A stretch of DNA of 64,000 nt, from positions 45,933 through 109,932 of the forward strand of contig QEVL01000005.1 of the NCBI GenBank assembly GCA_003577305.1, in the 5' to 3' direction. Position numbers and translations under genes: made by a program. The notes beneath the pieces are model-generated. The model did no database searches. It had not been told where the DNA came from and was given only the letters and a program-made list of their open reading frames with translations. Each line of letters begins with the position of its first letter. The first letter of the stretch is position 1. This document shows positions 1 through 9,038 of this stretch, piece after piece. The stretch comes from Burkholderiales bacterium. Lineage in GTDB: Bacteria > Pseudomonadota > Gammaproteobacteria > Burkholderiales > Burkholderiaceae_E.

Positions 1-2117
1 AAGGAAAGATTCGCCCGGATCCCCGCCACCCAGTTGCGCCCGGGCGCCGGCTCATAGTAGCGCCCGTTGGCGGCGTTCACGATGACCGAGCCGATGTACC
101 GGGTGTTGGAGAGATTGTCGATGCGCACGAACGGAGACAGTCGCAGGCGGGCGAAGCGCCAGGCGAAACCGGCATGCCAGCCGAGTACCGTGTGCGAGCC
201 GGCGTACTCCGAGTTTGCGTCGTCGGCGGGCACCTTGGCATTGCAGCGGACTTCGACGCCGGTGGCGAAGCCGCTCGTCGCATGGCGCCATGTCAGTTCG
301 GAATAGACCGAAGATCCGGGTACGCCGGGGATTGCGTTACCGGAGAGGTCGGCTCCGGAGGTGGCCAGGTAGTCGCGGAACCGGGCGTCGACGAGGGTCC
401 ATGCGAGCGAGCCGCCGAACCCGGCGCCAAACGCCGATTCCAGCCCGAACTCGATGCCGCGCCGGGCCGTGCGCGCAGCGTTGCGGAAGGTGGTGCGCCC
501 GGCCGCGTTCACGTCGGGCACGATGTCGCTGCGCGTTGTGGTGCGAAACACCGTCAGGTTCAGGCGGCCCGCCCGGCCGAATAGCATCTTGACGCCCGCC
601 TCGTAGTTCGTGCTGCGGCTCGGCTCGAGCGCGAAGTTCAACCCTGGCAACCCGTCGGGCCGATAGGCCAGTTCGGCCAAGGTCGGAGTCTCGAAGCCGC
701 GACCGGCGGAGGCGTAGAGATTGACCGTATCGGTGAGCGGATGGAGCAGGCCGATGACCGGGCTCGTCGCCGCGAAGCGCTTGCTGCCCGAGTCGTCCGG
801 GTTGGCCGGGGTCACGAAATCGTCGTGCACGTCGAACCAGACGCTCGATCGGCGCATGCCGCCCGACAGTTTCCAGTTCGGCACGAACCACCACTCGGCG
901 ATTGCGTACTGGCCAAGGCTCGCCGCAGTGTCCATCTCGTCACGGCGTAGGGCACCGGCCATGCCCGACTCGTTCACGTAGCCGCGGCGACGCTCCTGCA
1001 TGCGCTCGTAATCGAAGCCCAGCGTGAAGTCGAGGCGTGTGTCGGCCAGTCGGGTCGAGCGGGTCCATTGCAGGCTGGCACCACCGAAGCCACGGTCCAG
1101 ATCGACCACGCCGCCCGAGGACGCCGCCGCAGCCCCGGTGAAGGCGAGGTACTGAGTGACCTGCCGTTCGCCGAGATGGCCACGCAGCGTGAGCGTGTCG
1201 GCCGGACCGGGGCGGCTTTGCCACGAAATGCCGAACTGCCGGTGCTCGACACTCTTGCGCGTGTCGAATGCGATGGCGCCGGTGCCGGCCTGCCGGGGAT
1301 TCTCGCTCACCTGTTGCCGGGTGAGCCCGAGCGGGTCGCGGGTGTCGGGTTGATGAAGTACCGTCGCATCGAGCGACACTCGACTCTCGTCGTCAGCAGT
1401 GTGCGTCAGCCGTACGCTGGCCAAGTCGCGCCGCGTGCGGCTATGCTCGCGATAACCTTCGGTGTTGAAGCGCGAGGCATCCACACGCGCGCCGACCGCG
1501 CCCATCGTGGCACCGTAGCCGGCACCGGACGTCCACGTACCGTAACTCCCGGCATGACCCCTGACCCGCCAGGTCGGGCGATCCGGCGGGTCGCGGGTGA
1601 ACACCGAGACCAGTCCGCCGGAGGAATTGCCGTAAAGCGTCGCGAACGGTCCGCGCAGGACCTCGATGCGCTCGGCGGTCTCGAGGTCGAACATGCCGGT
1701 CTGACCCTGCCCGTCGGGCGCCGTGAACGGAATTCCGTCCTGCAGCAGACGCACGCCGCGCACCCCGAAGGCGGCTCGTGCGCCGAATCCTCGCGACGAC
1801 AGTTGCAGGTCTTGAGCGTAGTTCTGGCGATTCTGCACGCGAAGGCCCGGAACCCGGCCGAGCGATTCCGACAGGTCGACGCCGGGTCGGTGCTCGCGGA
1901 TCGCGATCTGGCCTATTGCGTCGATTGCCGCCGGAGCGTCGAAACTGCGCTGTTCGCTACGGGTGGCGCTCACGATGACCTGATCGAGTCCGCCAGTGGT
2001 GGCCACCGCCTGCCCGGATGGTTGCGCCTGCACCACGGCGCCCGCAATCGCCAGGATAGCCGTCCCGACGCACCGCGCCAAGGCACCGTGTCTCCCAGCG
2101 ATTTGTACTTGCTTCAT
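1..2117 (-). CDS. TonB-dependent outer membrane receptor (3' end cut by window)
   Basis: Outer-membrane active transporter powered by TonB-ExbB-ExbD; the ligand cannot be told. The frame is open from ATG at 2117 to the window edge, about 705 residues. The N-terminus has a signal peptide (cleavage likely after VVQA, near residue 31), then a TonB-box-like DQVIVSATR near residues 45-53. A plug domain follows with the typical ERIEVLRGPFATLYGNSSGG stretch around residues 145-165. The last visible residues (RYYEPAPGRNW) match the usual C-terminal strand motif of these barrels, so only a handful of residues are missing. It is divergent from the Usp gene. No siderophore, cobalamin or sugar genes lie next to it, and the 154-base gap is too short for a full cobalamin riboswitch, so substrate is left open. 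Confidence 0.93.
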   Translation of the reverse strand, partial: MKQVQIAGRHGALARCVGTAILAIAGAVVQAQPSGQAVATTGGLDQVIVSATRSEQRSFDAPAAIDAIGQIAIREHRPGVDLSESLGRVPGLRVQNRQNYAQDLQLSSRGFGARAAFGVRGVRLLQDGIPFTAPDGQGQTGMFDLETAERIEVLRGPFATLYGNSSGGLVSVFTRDPPDRPTWRVRGHAGSYGTWTSGAGYGATMGAVGARVDASRFNTEGYREHSRTRRDLASVRLTHTADDESRVSLDATVLHQPDTRDPLGLTRQQVSENPRQAGTGAIAFDTRKSVEHRQFGISWQSRPGPADTLTLRGHLGERQVTQYLAFTGAAAASSGGVVDLDRGFGGASLQWTRSTRLADTRLDFTLGFDYERMQERRRGYVNESGMAGALRRDEMDTAASLGQYAIAEWWFVPNWKLSGGMRRSSVWFDVHDDFVTPANPDDSGSKRFAATSPVIGLLHPLTDTVNLYASAGRGFETPTLAELAYRPDGLPGLNFALEPSRSTNYEAGVKMLFGRAGRLNLTVFRTTTRSDIVPDVNAAGRTTFRNAARTARRGIEFGLESAFGAGFGGSLAWTLVDARFRDYLATSGADLSGNAIPGVPGSSVYSELTWRHATSGFATGVEVRCNAKVPADDANSEYAGSHTVLGWHAGFAWRFARLRLSPFVRIDNLSNTRYIGSVIVNAANGRYYEPAPGRNWVAGIRANLS

Positions 2118-2159
2118 GGCGGGCTCCGCCGCAACCCCGCGGGAGTATCCCATATGCGC

Positions 2160-2192
2160 CGACCGGTGCGGTCATCGGTCACGCTCCGGTCG
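2160..2192. promoter_or_regulatory. inverted repeat between TonB receptor and usp genes
   Basis: The arms CGACCGG (2160-2166) and CCGGTCG (2186-2192) are perfect inverted copies with a 19-base spacer, in the gap between two divergent genes. It could be an operator for either gene. In GC-rich DNA a 7-base arm can arise by chance, so this is only a candidate. Confidence 0.25.
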
Positions 2193-2271
2193 CGCCGGGG
2201 ACGGATGCCGGCAAGGCGCATCTTGGCTTATGCTTGCGCTGCAGCACCAACCGCTCGAGGAGGCGCCCCGA

Positions 2272-3084
2272 ATGTACGATCGAATCCTGGTCCCAGTTGA
2301 TGGGTCCCCGTTTTCCGAGGAAGTGCTGCCGCATGCGCTCGGCATTCTCCGGGCCACCGGCGCGCCGCTGTCGCTGTTGCAGGTGGTCGATCGCGAAGAC
2401 GAGCAGGCCGAGGCTGCACGCTACGTGGGGGCTCTCGCGTCCGAACTTGCCGCCGACGGGCGTGCGGTGGTCGCTCGCGGCGACCTCGCCGACACGATCC
2501 TCGCCGAGGCGCGGCGCGTGCCGGGCACGCTGATCGCGATGACCTCTCACGGCCGCAGTGGCCTGATGGAAGCGATGATGGGCAGCGTGGCGATGCGCAT
2601 CGTGCGCGCGAGCGGGGATCCGGTCATCCTGTATCGGCCGCGCGGCGCAGCGGTCGAGGGGCGCCGCCAGGCGGTGAAGATCAACAGCGTGCTGTTGCCG
2701 CTCGACGGCACCCAGGTCTCGGAGGCGATGGCCTCGCAGGCCGCCGGCATGGCGCAGTGGCTCGGGGCCGACCTCAGCCTGGTCCAGGCGATCACGCCCG
2801 ACTCCAGGCCCGGCGCCGACATCCCCGCCAGCGACGTGATGGAGTCCTCCTACGTGCGCACCCGCGCCGAAGACTACCGCACGCGATACGGCGTGCGCAC
2901 CAGCTGGGAAGTGCTGCACGGCGATCCGGCCGACGCGATCGCGCGCTATCTCGACGGGCGCCGCGACGTGCTGCTCGCGATGGTCACCCGTGCGCGGCGC
3001 CCGCTCGAAGCCGCGATCCTCGGTAGCGTCACCGCGGGGTGCCTGCAGAAATGCGGCGTGCCGGTCGTCACCCGCCTGCCCTGA
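2272..3084 (+). CDS. tandem universal stress protein (two Usp domains)
   Basis: Cytoplasmic UspA-family protein of 270 residues made of two Usp domains (about 1-128 and 137-270). Domain 1 begins MYDRILVPVDGS and carries a nucleotide-loop like SHGRSGLMEAMMGSV, but the first glycine of the usual G-2x-G-9x-G(S/T) ATP motif is Thr. Domain 2 begins KINSVLLPLDGT and has a degenerate loop. The start at ATG 2272 is preceded by GAGGAGG eight bases upstream. The IclR gene begins inside its 3' end and acetate kinase follows, so the three are probably one operon. Usp proteins paired with acetate kinase genes are known in other proteobacteria in connection with low-oxygen or energy stress; a shared job here is inference. 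Confidence 0.9.
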   Translation: MYDRILVPVDGSPFSEEVLPHALGILRATGAPLSLLQVVDREDEQAEAARYVGALASELAADGRAVVARGDLADTILAEARRVPGTLIAMTSHGRSGLMEAMMGSVAMRIVRASGDPVILYRPRGAAVEGRRQAVKINSVLLPLDGTQVSEAMASQAAGMAQWLGADLSLVQAITPDSRPGADIPASDVMESSYVRTRAEDYRTRYGVRTSWEVLHGDPADAIARYLDGRRDVLLAMVTRARRPLEAAILGSVTAGCLQKCGVPVVTRLP

Positions 3085-3902
3085 GTGGTCCGGCCGCTGC
3101 GGCCGAGACACCGCCGGAGGAGTCGCTGGCCGACGACACGGTGCCGGCCGGCTCGGCCATCCTGCGGGCGATGCGCGTGATGGAGGCGATCGCCTGCACC
3201 GAGGTGCCGCCGCAGCTGGCCGACATCTGCAAGTCGGTCGGATTGCCCAAGCCCACGGTGTTTCGCATCCTCGCGACGCTCGAGGCGGCGGGGCTGGTGG
3301 GCCGCGAGCCGGGCAGCAAGCGCTATCAGTGCGGTCGCCGGCTGAGCACGCTGGCCGGCGAGGTGCTGCTGAATTCGCCCAGCCGTGCGGCGCGGCATGC
3401 GATCCTGGAGGAGCTCGTCGAACAGACCGGCGAGACCTGCAACCTCACCATCCCGAACGGCAACGCGGTGACCTATCTCGATCGGGTCGAGACCGCCTGG
3501 CCGCTGCGGATCGCGCTGGGAGCGGGCTCGAGCGTGCCGCTGCACGCGTCGGCCAGCGGCAAGCTGTTCCTGGCGTACATGCCGAGGCGCTCGCGCGAGC
3601 GCTTCGTGCGCCAGAGTCCGCTGGTGCGGCACACGCGCAAGACGCTGACCGATCCGGGTGTGCTGGCCGCGGAACTCGACCGGATTCGCGAGCAGGGCTA
3701 CGCGACCGACGACGAGGAGTACCTCGCCGGCATCTGCTGCCTGGCCGTGCCGGTGCACGACGCCGACGGTCGCGTGGTCGCGGCGCTGGCGATGCACGCG
3801 CCGGTGCCGCGGTTGCCGCTCACCGAGGCAATCCAGTTCCTGCCCGCGATGCGATCGGCCGCCGGGGCGATGGCACAGACGATCGACTGGTCGGTCACGT
3901 GA
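3051..3902 (+). CDS. IclR-family transcriptional regulator (usp-ackA operon)
   Basis: DNA-binding regulator with an N-terminal winged helix-turn-helix (about residues 35-95, AILRAMRVMEAI through the second helix PKPTVFRILATL) and a C-terminal IclR effector domain (HAILEELVEQTGETCNL to the end). The start is uncertain: ATG 3051 overlaps the usp gene by 34 bases and has GGGGT about ten bases upstream; GTG 3039 and GTG 3141 are in frame too. The stop overlaps the acetate kinase start in GTGA. It is clearly paralogous to the IclR at 5097-5954, sharing blocks such as ASGKLFLAYMP and DRVE(T/S)AWPLR. It likely responds to a small organic acid and controls this operon and/or the TRAP genes; that is inference. 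Confidence 0.88.
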   Translation: MRRAGRHPPALSGPAAAAETPPEESLADDTVPAGSAILRAMRVMEAIACTEVPPQLADICKSVGLPKPTVFRILATLEAAGLVGREPGSKRYQCGRRLSTLAGEVLLNSPSRAARHAILEELVEQTGETCNLTIPNGNAVTYLDRVETAWPLRIALGAGSSVPLHASASGKLFLAYMPRRSRERFVRQSPLVRHTRKTLTDPGVLAAELDRIREQGYATDDEEYLAGICCLAVPVHDADGRVVAALAMHAPVPRLPLTEAIQFLPAMRSAAGAMAQTIDWSVT

Positions 3903-5095
3903 CCATTCTCGTCCTGAACAGCGGTTCTTCGAGCTTCAAGTTCGCCGTCTACCGCCGCGTCGATCCGTCCACCGGCGCACCGTGCCCGCCACGCGAGCTG
4001 TTGCGCGGACAGGTGCACGGGCTGCCCGATTCGCCGGTGATGGTGTGGCGCACCGAAGGCGCGCAGGGCGGCGAGATCGTGCTGCCGGCGCCCGCCGACC
4101 AGCGCAGGGCCCTGCGCGAGGTGCTCGCGCGACTGCGCGAGCAAAGGCTGATCGACCGGGTCGAGGCGGTGGGGCACCGGGTGGTGCACGGCGGCGAGGC
4201 GCTGGTGGCGCCGTGCCTGGTCGATCGCGCTTCGCTGCGGCTGATGGAGTCGCTCGAACCCCTCGCGCCTTTGCACCAGTCGCACTGCGTGGCCGGCATC
4301 CACGCGATGGCGGCGATCGATTCGGGCCTGCCGCAGGTGGCGTGTTTCGATACCGCGTTCCATGCGACGCAGCCGCGGCTGCACACGACGCTGCCGCTGC
4401 CGGCCTCGTGGCGCGACCGCGGCGTGCGGCGCTACGGCTTTCACGGACTGTCGTTCGAATCGATCGCCCAGCAGCTCCCCGGCCTGATGGGCGCTCAGGC
4501 CGATGGCCGGATCGTGGTCGCGCACCTGGGCAGCGGCGCGAGCGTCTGCGCGATGCGCGAGCGGCGCTCGGTGCGCACGAGCATGAGCCTGTCGACGCTG
4601 GACGGGCTGGTGATGAGCACCCGGCCGGGTGCGGTCGACATCGGCGTGGCGCTGTTCGCGCAGCAGCAGCTCGGGATGGACCTCGATACGCTCGCCCGCG
4701 GGCTGTATCACCAGTCGGGCCTGCTCGGCCTGTCGGGCATCTCGGGCGACATGAGGGTGCTCGCCGCGAGCGACGACCCGCGTGCCGGTTTCGCGATCGA
4801 GGTGTTCTGCCAGCGCGCGGCACAGGAGATCGCCGCGAGCGCGGTGGTGCTCGGCGGCTGCGACGCGATCGTCTTCACCGCGGGCATCGGCGAGAACGAC
4901 GCCGGCGCCCGCGCCCGCATCTGCGGGCTGCTCGACTGGATGGGCGTGCGCATCGACGCCGCGGCGAACGCGGCGCATCGGCCACGGATGCACGCGCCGG
5001 ATTCGGCGATCGGGCTATGGGTGGTGCCGACTGACGAAGAGGGCGTGATCGCGCGTCACACCGAGGCGCTGGTGCACGGGCCCGGCCGGAGCTGA
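3899..5095 (+). CDS. ackA: acetate kinase (acetate/propionate kinase family)
   Basis: Interconverts acetyl phosphate + ADP with acetate + ATP in the cytoplasm; 398 residues, normal length. Key elements are visible: VLNSGSSSFKF at the N-terminus, GHRVVHGGE (substrate Arg), LAPLHQSH, CFDTAFH (catalytic Asp), RRYGFHGLS, VVAHLGSGAS, MSTRPG (second Arg), AGIGEND, and TDEEGVIARHT near the end. Some blocks differ from well-known AckA: GFHGLSF instead of GFHGTSH, and RTSMSLSTLDGL instead of DTSMGxTPLEGL, so it is a divergent branch and may prefer another short acyl phosphate. It starts at GTG 3899, overlapping the IclR stop by four bases. No phosphotransacetylase gene is nearby. Convergent with the second IclR, with one base between the stops. 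Confidence 0.9.
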   Translation: MTILVLNSGSSSFKFAVYRRVDPSTGAPCPPRELLRGQVHGLPDSPVMVWRTEGAQGGEIVLPAPADQRRALREVLARLREQRLIDRVEAVGHRVVHGGEALVAPCLVDRASLRLMESLEPLAPLHQSHCVAGIHAMAAIDSGLPQVACFDTAFHATQPRLHTTLPLPASWRDRGVRRYGFHGLSFESIAQQLPGLMGAQADGRIVVAHLGSGASVCAMRERRSVRTSMSLSTLDGLVMSTRPGAVDIGVALFAQQQLGMDLDTLARGLYHQSGLLGLSGISGDMRVLAASDDPRAGFAIEVFCQRAAQEIAASAVVLGGCDAIVFTAGIGENDAGARARICGLLDWMGVRIDAAANAAHRPRMHAPDSAIGLWVVPTDEEGVIARHTEALVHGPGRS

Positions 5096-5096
5096 C

Positions 5097-5954
5097 TCAG
5101 GGTGCGAGCGTCGCGGCCAGTGCCGCGGCGGCCTTGCGCAGCACGGGCAACAGTCCGATCGCCCGCTTCAGCGACAGTCGTCCGAGCGGCGCGTGCGTGG
5201 CGAGTGCGGCGATCGGATAGCCGTCGCGGCCGCGCACCGGCACCGCGATCGCGATCAGCCCGAGCAGGAACTCCTCGCGATCGAGGCTGTAGCCGCGGCG
5301 CACGATCGTGCGCATCTCTCTTTCGATCGCCGCTGCATCGAGCAGCGTCTTCGGCGTGGCGGCCCGAAGCGGCCGCGCCGCCAGCAGCCGCTCGCGCTGG
5401 GCCTTCGGCATGTACGCGAGGAACAGCTTGCCGCTGGCGGTGCAGTGCACCGGCACCCGCGAGCCGGGTTCGAGGTGCAGGCGCAAAGGCCATGCCGACT
5501 CGACCCGGTCGACGTAGAGCACCTCGCCGCCCACGAGCATCGTCAGGTTGCAGGTCTCGCCGATGCGGTCGACGAGGCCGTGCAGGATCGCGTGCCGTTC
5601 GGAGCTGGCCGCATCGTGGCGCAGTGCGCGCAGCGCGAACTGCTGTGCCGTCGGGCCGAGCACCAGGTTGCGTTCGCTGCCGGCGCGCATGATCCACCCG
5701 GCCTGCTCGAGGTGCGCGCACAGCCGATGCACCGACGACTTGGGCCAGCCCAGCTCCAGTGTCATCCGGTGCAGCGAGGCGCCTTCCGGATGCCCGGCAA
5801 GCTGGCCCAGAAGCGCCAGCGCGCGCGCGGTGACCGAGCCGGCGTGTCGTTCGGGTGCTTCGGGCCGCGCCCGGGCAGTGCCGGCCGCCTTGCTGCGCGC
5901 AGCGGCGGACTTGCGCGGGGCGCTTGCGGCTACTGCAGCACGCTGGGCAGCCAC
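5097..5954 (-). CDS. IclR-family transcriptional regulator (TRAP operon)
   Basis: 285-residue regulator. The first ~45 residues form an Ala/Arg/Lys-rich tail (SAPRKSAAARSKAAG), then a winged helix-turn-helix (about 48-110, with GWPKSSVHRLCAHLEQAGW) and the IclR effector domain (SERHAILHGLVDRIGETCNL onwards). GTG 5954 is the first sensible start and lies 25 bases inside the 3' end of dctM, so it is probably translated from the dctPQM message. Paralogous to the IclR at 3051-3902. IclR regulators at the end of TRAP operons usually control that transporter, and an inverted repeat at 9039-9075 is a possible binding site (inference). Confidence 0.88.
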   Translation of the reverse strand: MAAQRAAVAASAPRKSAAARSKAAGTARARPEAPERHAGSVTARALALLGQLAGHPEGASLHRMTLELGWPKSSVHRLCAHLEQAGWIMRAGSERNLVLGPTAQQFALRALRHDAASSERHAILHGLVDRIGETCNLTMLVGGEVLYVDRVESAWPLRLHLEPGSRVPVHCTASGKLFLAYMPKAQRERLLAARPLRAATPKTLLDAAAIEREMRTIVRRGYSLDREEFLLGLIAIAVPVRGRDGYPIAALATHAPLGRLSLKRAIGLLPVLRKAAAALAATLAP

Positions 5955-7240
5955 AGCGCGATCGCCGGAAACCACAGCACCAGCAGCAGGCCGATGATCT
6001 GCAGCACCATGAACTGCATCATGCCGACGTAGATGTCCTTCAGATCCCACTGGGGCACGACGCCCTTGAGGAAGTAGGCCGACAGGGCCACCGGCGGCGA
6101 CATCCAGGCGGTTTGCAGGCACACCGCCACGAGCGTGCAGAACCAGATGAGGTCGATGCCGAGCTTGTTGATGATCGGCAGGAAGATCGGCACCACCACC
6201 AGCACGATCGGCACCCATTCGAGCGGCCAGCCGAGCACGAAGATCAGCGCCAGCATCAGCAGCAGCATGAGAGTCGGACTCAGTTCGAGGCCGAGCAGCA
6301 GGTTCGCGAGATAGTCGGCGCTGCCGAGCCGGGAGAAGACCGAGCCGAAGTAGTTCGACGCTGCGACCAGCAGCAGGATCATGCACGAGACTTCGACGGT
6401 GGACATCATCGCGCGCCGCAGGCCCGGCCAGGTCATCTTCCGGTAGGCGAGCGTCAGCAGCAGGGTCGCGAAGGAACCGACCGCGCCCGCGTCGGTGGGC
6501 GTGGCGATGCCGGCCAGGATCACTCCGAGCGTCGCGATGATGACCAGCACCACGGGCACCGAGCCGTAGAGGAGTTCGCGCATCACTTCCGGCATGGGCC
6601 GGCGCTCGGACAACGGCAGTGCCGGACCCAGCTTCGGATCGAGGTAGCTGCGCGCGAGCGTGTAGACGACGAACAGCCCGGACAGCAGCAGCCCGGGGAA
6701 GACCGCGGCCGCGAACAGGTCGGTGGCGGGAACGCCGACGACCGGCCCCATCACGATGAGCATGACCGATGGGGGGATCAGGATGCCGAGCGTGCCGCCG
6801 GCAGTGATCGCGCCGGCGCTCATGCGCACGTCGTAGCCGCTCTTCATCATCGCGGGCGCCGCCATCACGCCCAGCAGGGTGACCGAGGAACCGACGATGC
6901 CGGTTGCCGCGGCGAAGATGGTCGCGGTGATGATCACCGCGAGATACAGCGACCCGTTGACGCCGGCCAGCAGCAGCTGCACGCCGCGAAAGAGCCGCTG
7001 GATCAGCCCCGATTCCTCGAGCAGGTAGCCCATGAAGAGGAAGAACGGAACGGCCGCGAGCGTGGGGTCGCGCATCACCGAGAACAACTGAAGCGTCATC
7101 AGGTGAATCGCGAGATCGCCGAGCGCGAACCAGCCGACGCCCAGCGAGATCGCGATCAGCGTGAACGCGATCGGAAAGCCGATGAATATGGCGACGAAGA
7201 GGATCGCGAGCGCGACGAGGCCGATGATCTCCGGGCTCAC
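5930..7240 (-). CDS. dctM: TRAP transporter large permease DctM
   Basis: 436-residue integral inner-membrane protein with about twelve hydrophobic segments; the ion-coupled channel subunit of a tripartite ATP-independent periplasmic transporter. Visible family blocks include the N-terminal SPEIIGLVALAILFVAIFIG, GYLLEESGL, ATGIVGSSVTLLGVMAAPAM, and ITAGGTLGILIPPSVMLIV. GTG 7240 is chosen because it overlaps the dctQ stop by four bases (GTGA). The reading frame extends upstream, but only through non-hydrophobic antisense-like sequence. The IclR gene begins inside its 3' end. Confidence 0.95.
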   Translation of the reverse strand: MSPEIIGLVALAILFVAIFIGFPIAFTLIAISLGVGWFALGDLAIHLMTLQLFSVMRDPTLAAVPFFLFMGYLLEESGLIQRLFRGVQLLLAGVNGSLYLAVIITATIFAAATGIVGSSVTLLGVMAAPAMMKSGYDVRMSAGAITAGGTLGILIPPSVMLIVMGPVVGVPATDLFAAAVFPGLLLSGLFVVYTLARSYLDPKLGPALPLSERRPMPEVMRELLYGSVPVVLVIIATLGVILAGIATPTDAGAVGSFATLLLTLAYRKMTWPGLRRAMMSTVEVSCMILLLVAASNYFGSVFSRLGSADYLANLLLGLELSPTLMLLLMLALIFVLGWPLEWVPIVLVVVPIFLPIINKLGIDLIWFCTLVAVCLQTAWMSPPVALSAYFLKGVVPQWDLKDIYVGMMQFMVLQIIGLLLVLWFPAIALWLPSVLQ

Positions 7241-7773
7241 AGCCAGACGCCCCGGCGCGCTGCAACCGCGCTCTTCGCGAACTCCGAGACGCCCTGCAGG
7301 AGCATCAGTGCGGTGGCAACCGGGATCGACAGCTTGAAGGGCCAGACGATCGGCATCCAGGGACTGGTGACCATGCGCTCTTCGCGCACCCACGAGGCCC
7401 AGAAGAAGTCCCAGCCGACGAACAGGAACGCGATCATCGCCGGGAAGAAGAAGACCAGGTAGCAGATCACGTCCACCGTGCCCTGCGTGCGTACCGACCA
7501 GTTCGCGTAGAACATGTCGGTGCGGATGTGGCCCTTGCGCATCATCGTGTACGCGGAACCTAGCATGAAGAAACTGCCGTACAGCATGTAGGTCATGTCG
7601 TACGCCCAGGTGGTCGGCGCATCGAACAGGTAGCGCGCCCCGACTTCGTAGACGAGGCTCGCGACCATCGGGATCAGCATCCAGGACACCGCGCGGCCCG
7701 ACCAGAGGGAGACCGCGTCGATGATGGCGACGAGGCGGGCGACCCGCCCCGTGCCGGCGGGCGCGTCGCTCAT
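7237..7773 (-). CDS. dctQ: TRAP transporter small permease DctQ
   Basis: 178-residue membrane protein with four predicted helices (about residues 30-50, 65-85, 105-128 and 145-165), the small subunit of the TRAP permease that pairs with DctM. The segment YEVGARYLFDAPTTWAYDMTYMLYG matches the conserved DctQ region around helices 1-2, with R and the FxxPxxWxxE/D pattern. ATG 7773 overlaps the dctP stop by four bases, and its own stop overlaps the dctM start. Gene order P-Q-M is the usual one. Confidence 0.93.
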   Translation of the reverse strand: MSDAPAGTGRVARLVAIIDAVSLWSGRAVSWMLIPMVASLVYEVGARYLFDAPTTWAYDMTYMLYGSFFMLGSAYTMMRKGHIRTDMFYANWSVRTQGTVDVICYLVFFFPAMIAFLFVGWDFFWASWVREERMVTSPWMPIVWPFKLSIPVATALMLLQGVSEFAKSAVAARRGVWL

Positions 7774-8876
7774 TTCTTCTCTTGAAGCGCGGCGTTGCCC
7801 AGGTTGGTGTACAGCGCGTTGATCTTCGTCCAGTACGGCACCACCGTCTTCGCGAAGTTGCGCTGGGAATCGAGCACCTCCTTGAAGAACGCGTCTTTCG
7901 CCGCGTGGCGGTCGAGCACCGTGTTGGTCGCCTTGACGAACGCCGGGAAGAAATCGGCCGGCGTGTCGTGCACGACGATCTGCGAGTCCCTCTTCAGCTT
8001 GTCGAGCGCGGCTGCGTTGCGTGCGATGTTGAAGACGTAGGTCTCCGCGGAGGTGGCCATGGCTGCGGTGCGCAGCATCTCCTTCGTCTCGGGCGACTGC
8101 TTGTCGAACCAGGTCTTGTTGAACAGCACTTCGCCCACGTCGGTCGACTGATGCAGGCCCTGCAGGTAGTAGTGTTTCCAGACGCGGTGCAGGCCGAGGT
8201 TCACGTCGTCGGCCGGTCCGATCCACTCGGCGGCGTCGATCACGCCGCGCTGCGCCGCCGGAACGATCTCGCCGCCGGGCAACGCGACCGCCGAGACGCC
8301 CATCTCCTTGAAGATCTCGCCGGTGATTCCGGGGGGCGAGCGGTACTTCATCTTCTTGAAGTCTTCCACGCTGGCGATCGGCTGCTTGAACCATCCGAGC
8401 GGATCGGGGCCCATCGGCTGCAGCATGAAGCCGACGACCTTGACCTTGAGAACGTCGCTGTAGAGCTTGTCATAGAGCGCCTGGCCGCCGCCCTCGGCGA
8501 GCCAGGCCATGTGCGAGAGCTGGTCGAGGCCGGCGCCGGCGCCGGCCATCGGGTTCGAGAACAGGCCGGCGGCGGCGTGCTTGCCCGACCAGTAGTGGGT
8601 CCAGGCAAAACCGCCTTCCACGATGCCCTTGTCGACCGCGTCGAGGACCTCGAATGCCGGCACGACCGCACCATCGGGAAGGACGTCGATCTTGAGCTTG
8701 CCGCCGGACATCTTGTCGACGCGATCAGCGTAGCGCTTCATCAGTTCGAAGTAGATGCTCGCCGTCGGGACTGCGGTCTGCAGGCGGATCTTCTGCTGTG
8801 CAACGACGGTGCCCGCCATCGTCAGGCCGCCGAGCGCGAGCAGTGCCGCGCCGAGCTTGCGAAGCCAGGGTTTCAT
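7770..8876 (-). CDS. dctP: TRAP periplasmic solute-binding protein (2-oxoacid/TakP-like)
   Basis: 368-residue DctP-family binding protein. It begins with a signal peptide (MKPWLRKLGAALLALGGL, cleavage likely after VVA near residue 26). The central region KYRSPPGITGEIFKEMGVSA, then ALPGGEIVPAAQRGVIDAAEW and HYYLQGLHQST, resembles TakP-type proteins that bind 2-oxo acids, with the carboxylate-binding Arg in KYRSP and the EW.GP block. A monocarboxylate/2-oxoacid substrate is therefore more likely than a C4-dicarboxylate, but this rests on motif similarity. ATG 8876 has GGAGGAG five bases upstream. It is the first gene of dctPQM-iclR. Confidence 0.93.
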   Translation of the reverse strand: MKPWLRKLGAALLALGGLTMAGTVVAQQKIRLQTAVPTASIYFELMKRYADRVDKMSGGKLKIDVLPDGAVVPAFEVLDAVDKGIVEGGFAWTHYWSGKHAAAGLFSNPMAGAGAGLDQLSHMAWLAEGGGQALYDKLYSDVLKVKVVGFMLQPMGPDPLGWFKQPIASVEDFKKMKYRSPPGITGEIFKEMGVSAVALPGGEIVPAAQRGVIDAAEWIGPADDVNLGLHRVWKHYYLQGLHQSTDVGEVLFNKTWFDKQSPETKEMLRTAAMATSAETYVFNIARNAAALDKLKRDSQIVVHDTPADFFPAFVKATNTVLDRHAAKDAFFKEVLDSQRNFAKTVVPYWTKINALYTNLGNAALQEKK

Positions 8877-9038
8877 GTCTCCTCCGCGGTGTATGGATTC
8901 GGTTGTTCTGCTGAGCCGGATGCCCGCCGATGCTGCACGCGGTCATCCGGGGCACGGCAGAACCTAACACCCGGCGCGTCGCGCAGACAACACCCGGGCG
9001 CCGGGATGCGTTCCGAAAAACCGCTTCACGAATTCCGC

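Noticed and set aside
2118..2271. Cobalamin riboswitch upstream of the TonB receptor
   Set aside because: The gap is short and none of the conserved B12-box elements is visible.
5097..7265. Single fused protein spanning the TRAP permease region and IclR
   Set aside because: The frame is open for 722 codons, but the part upstream of GTG 5954 is the wrong-frame reading of dctM; only the C-terminal 285 residues form IclR.
5855..7462. 535-codon plus-strand frame rich in Asp, Gln, His and Arg
   Set aside because: It is antisense to dctM, which has intact membrane helices and motifs; the odd composition is what the complement of hydrophobic codons gives.
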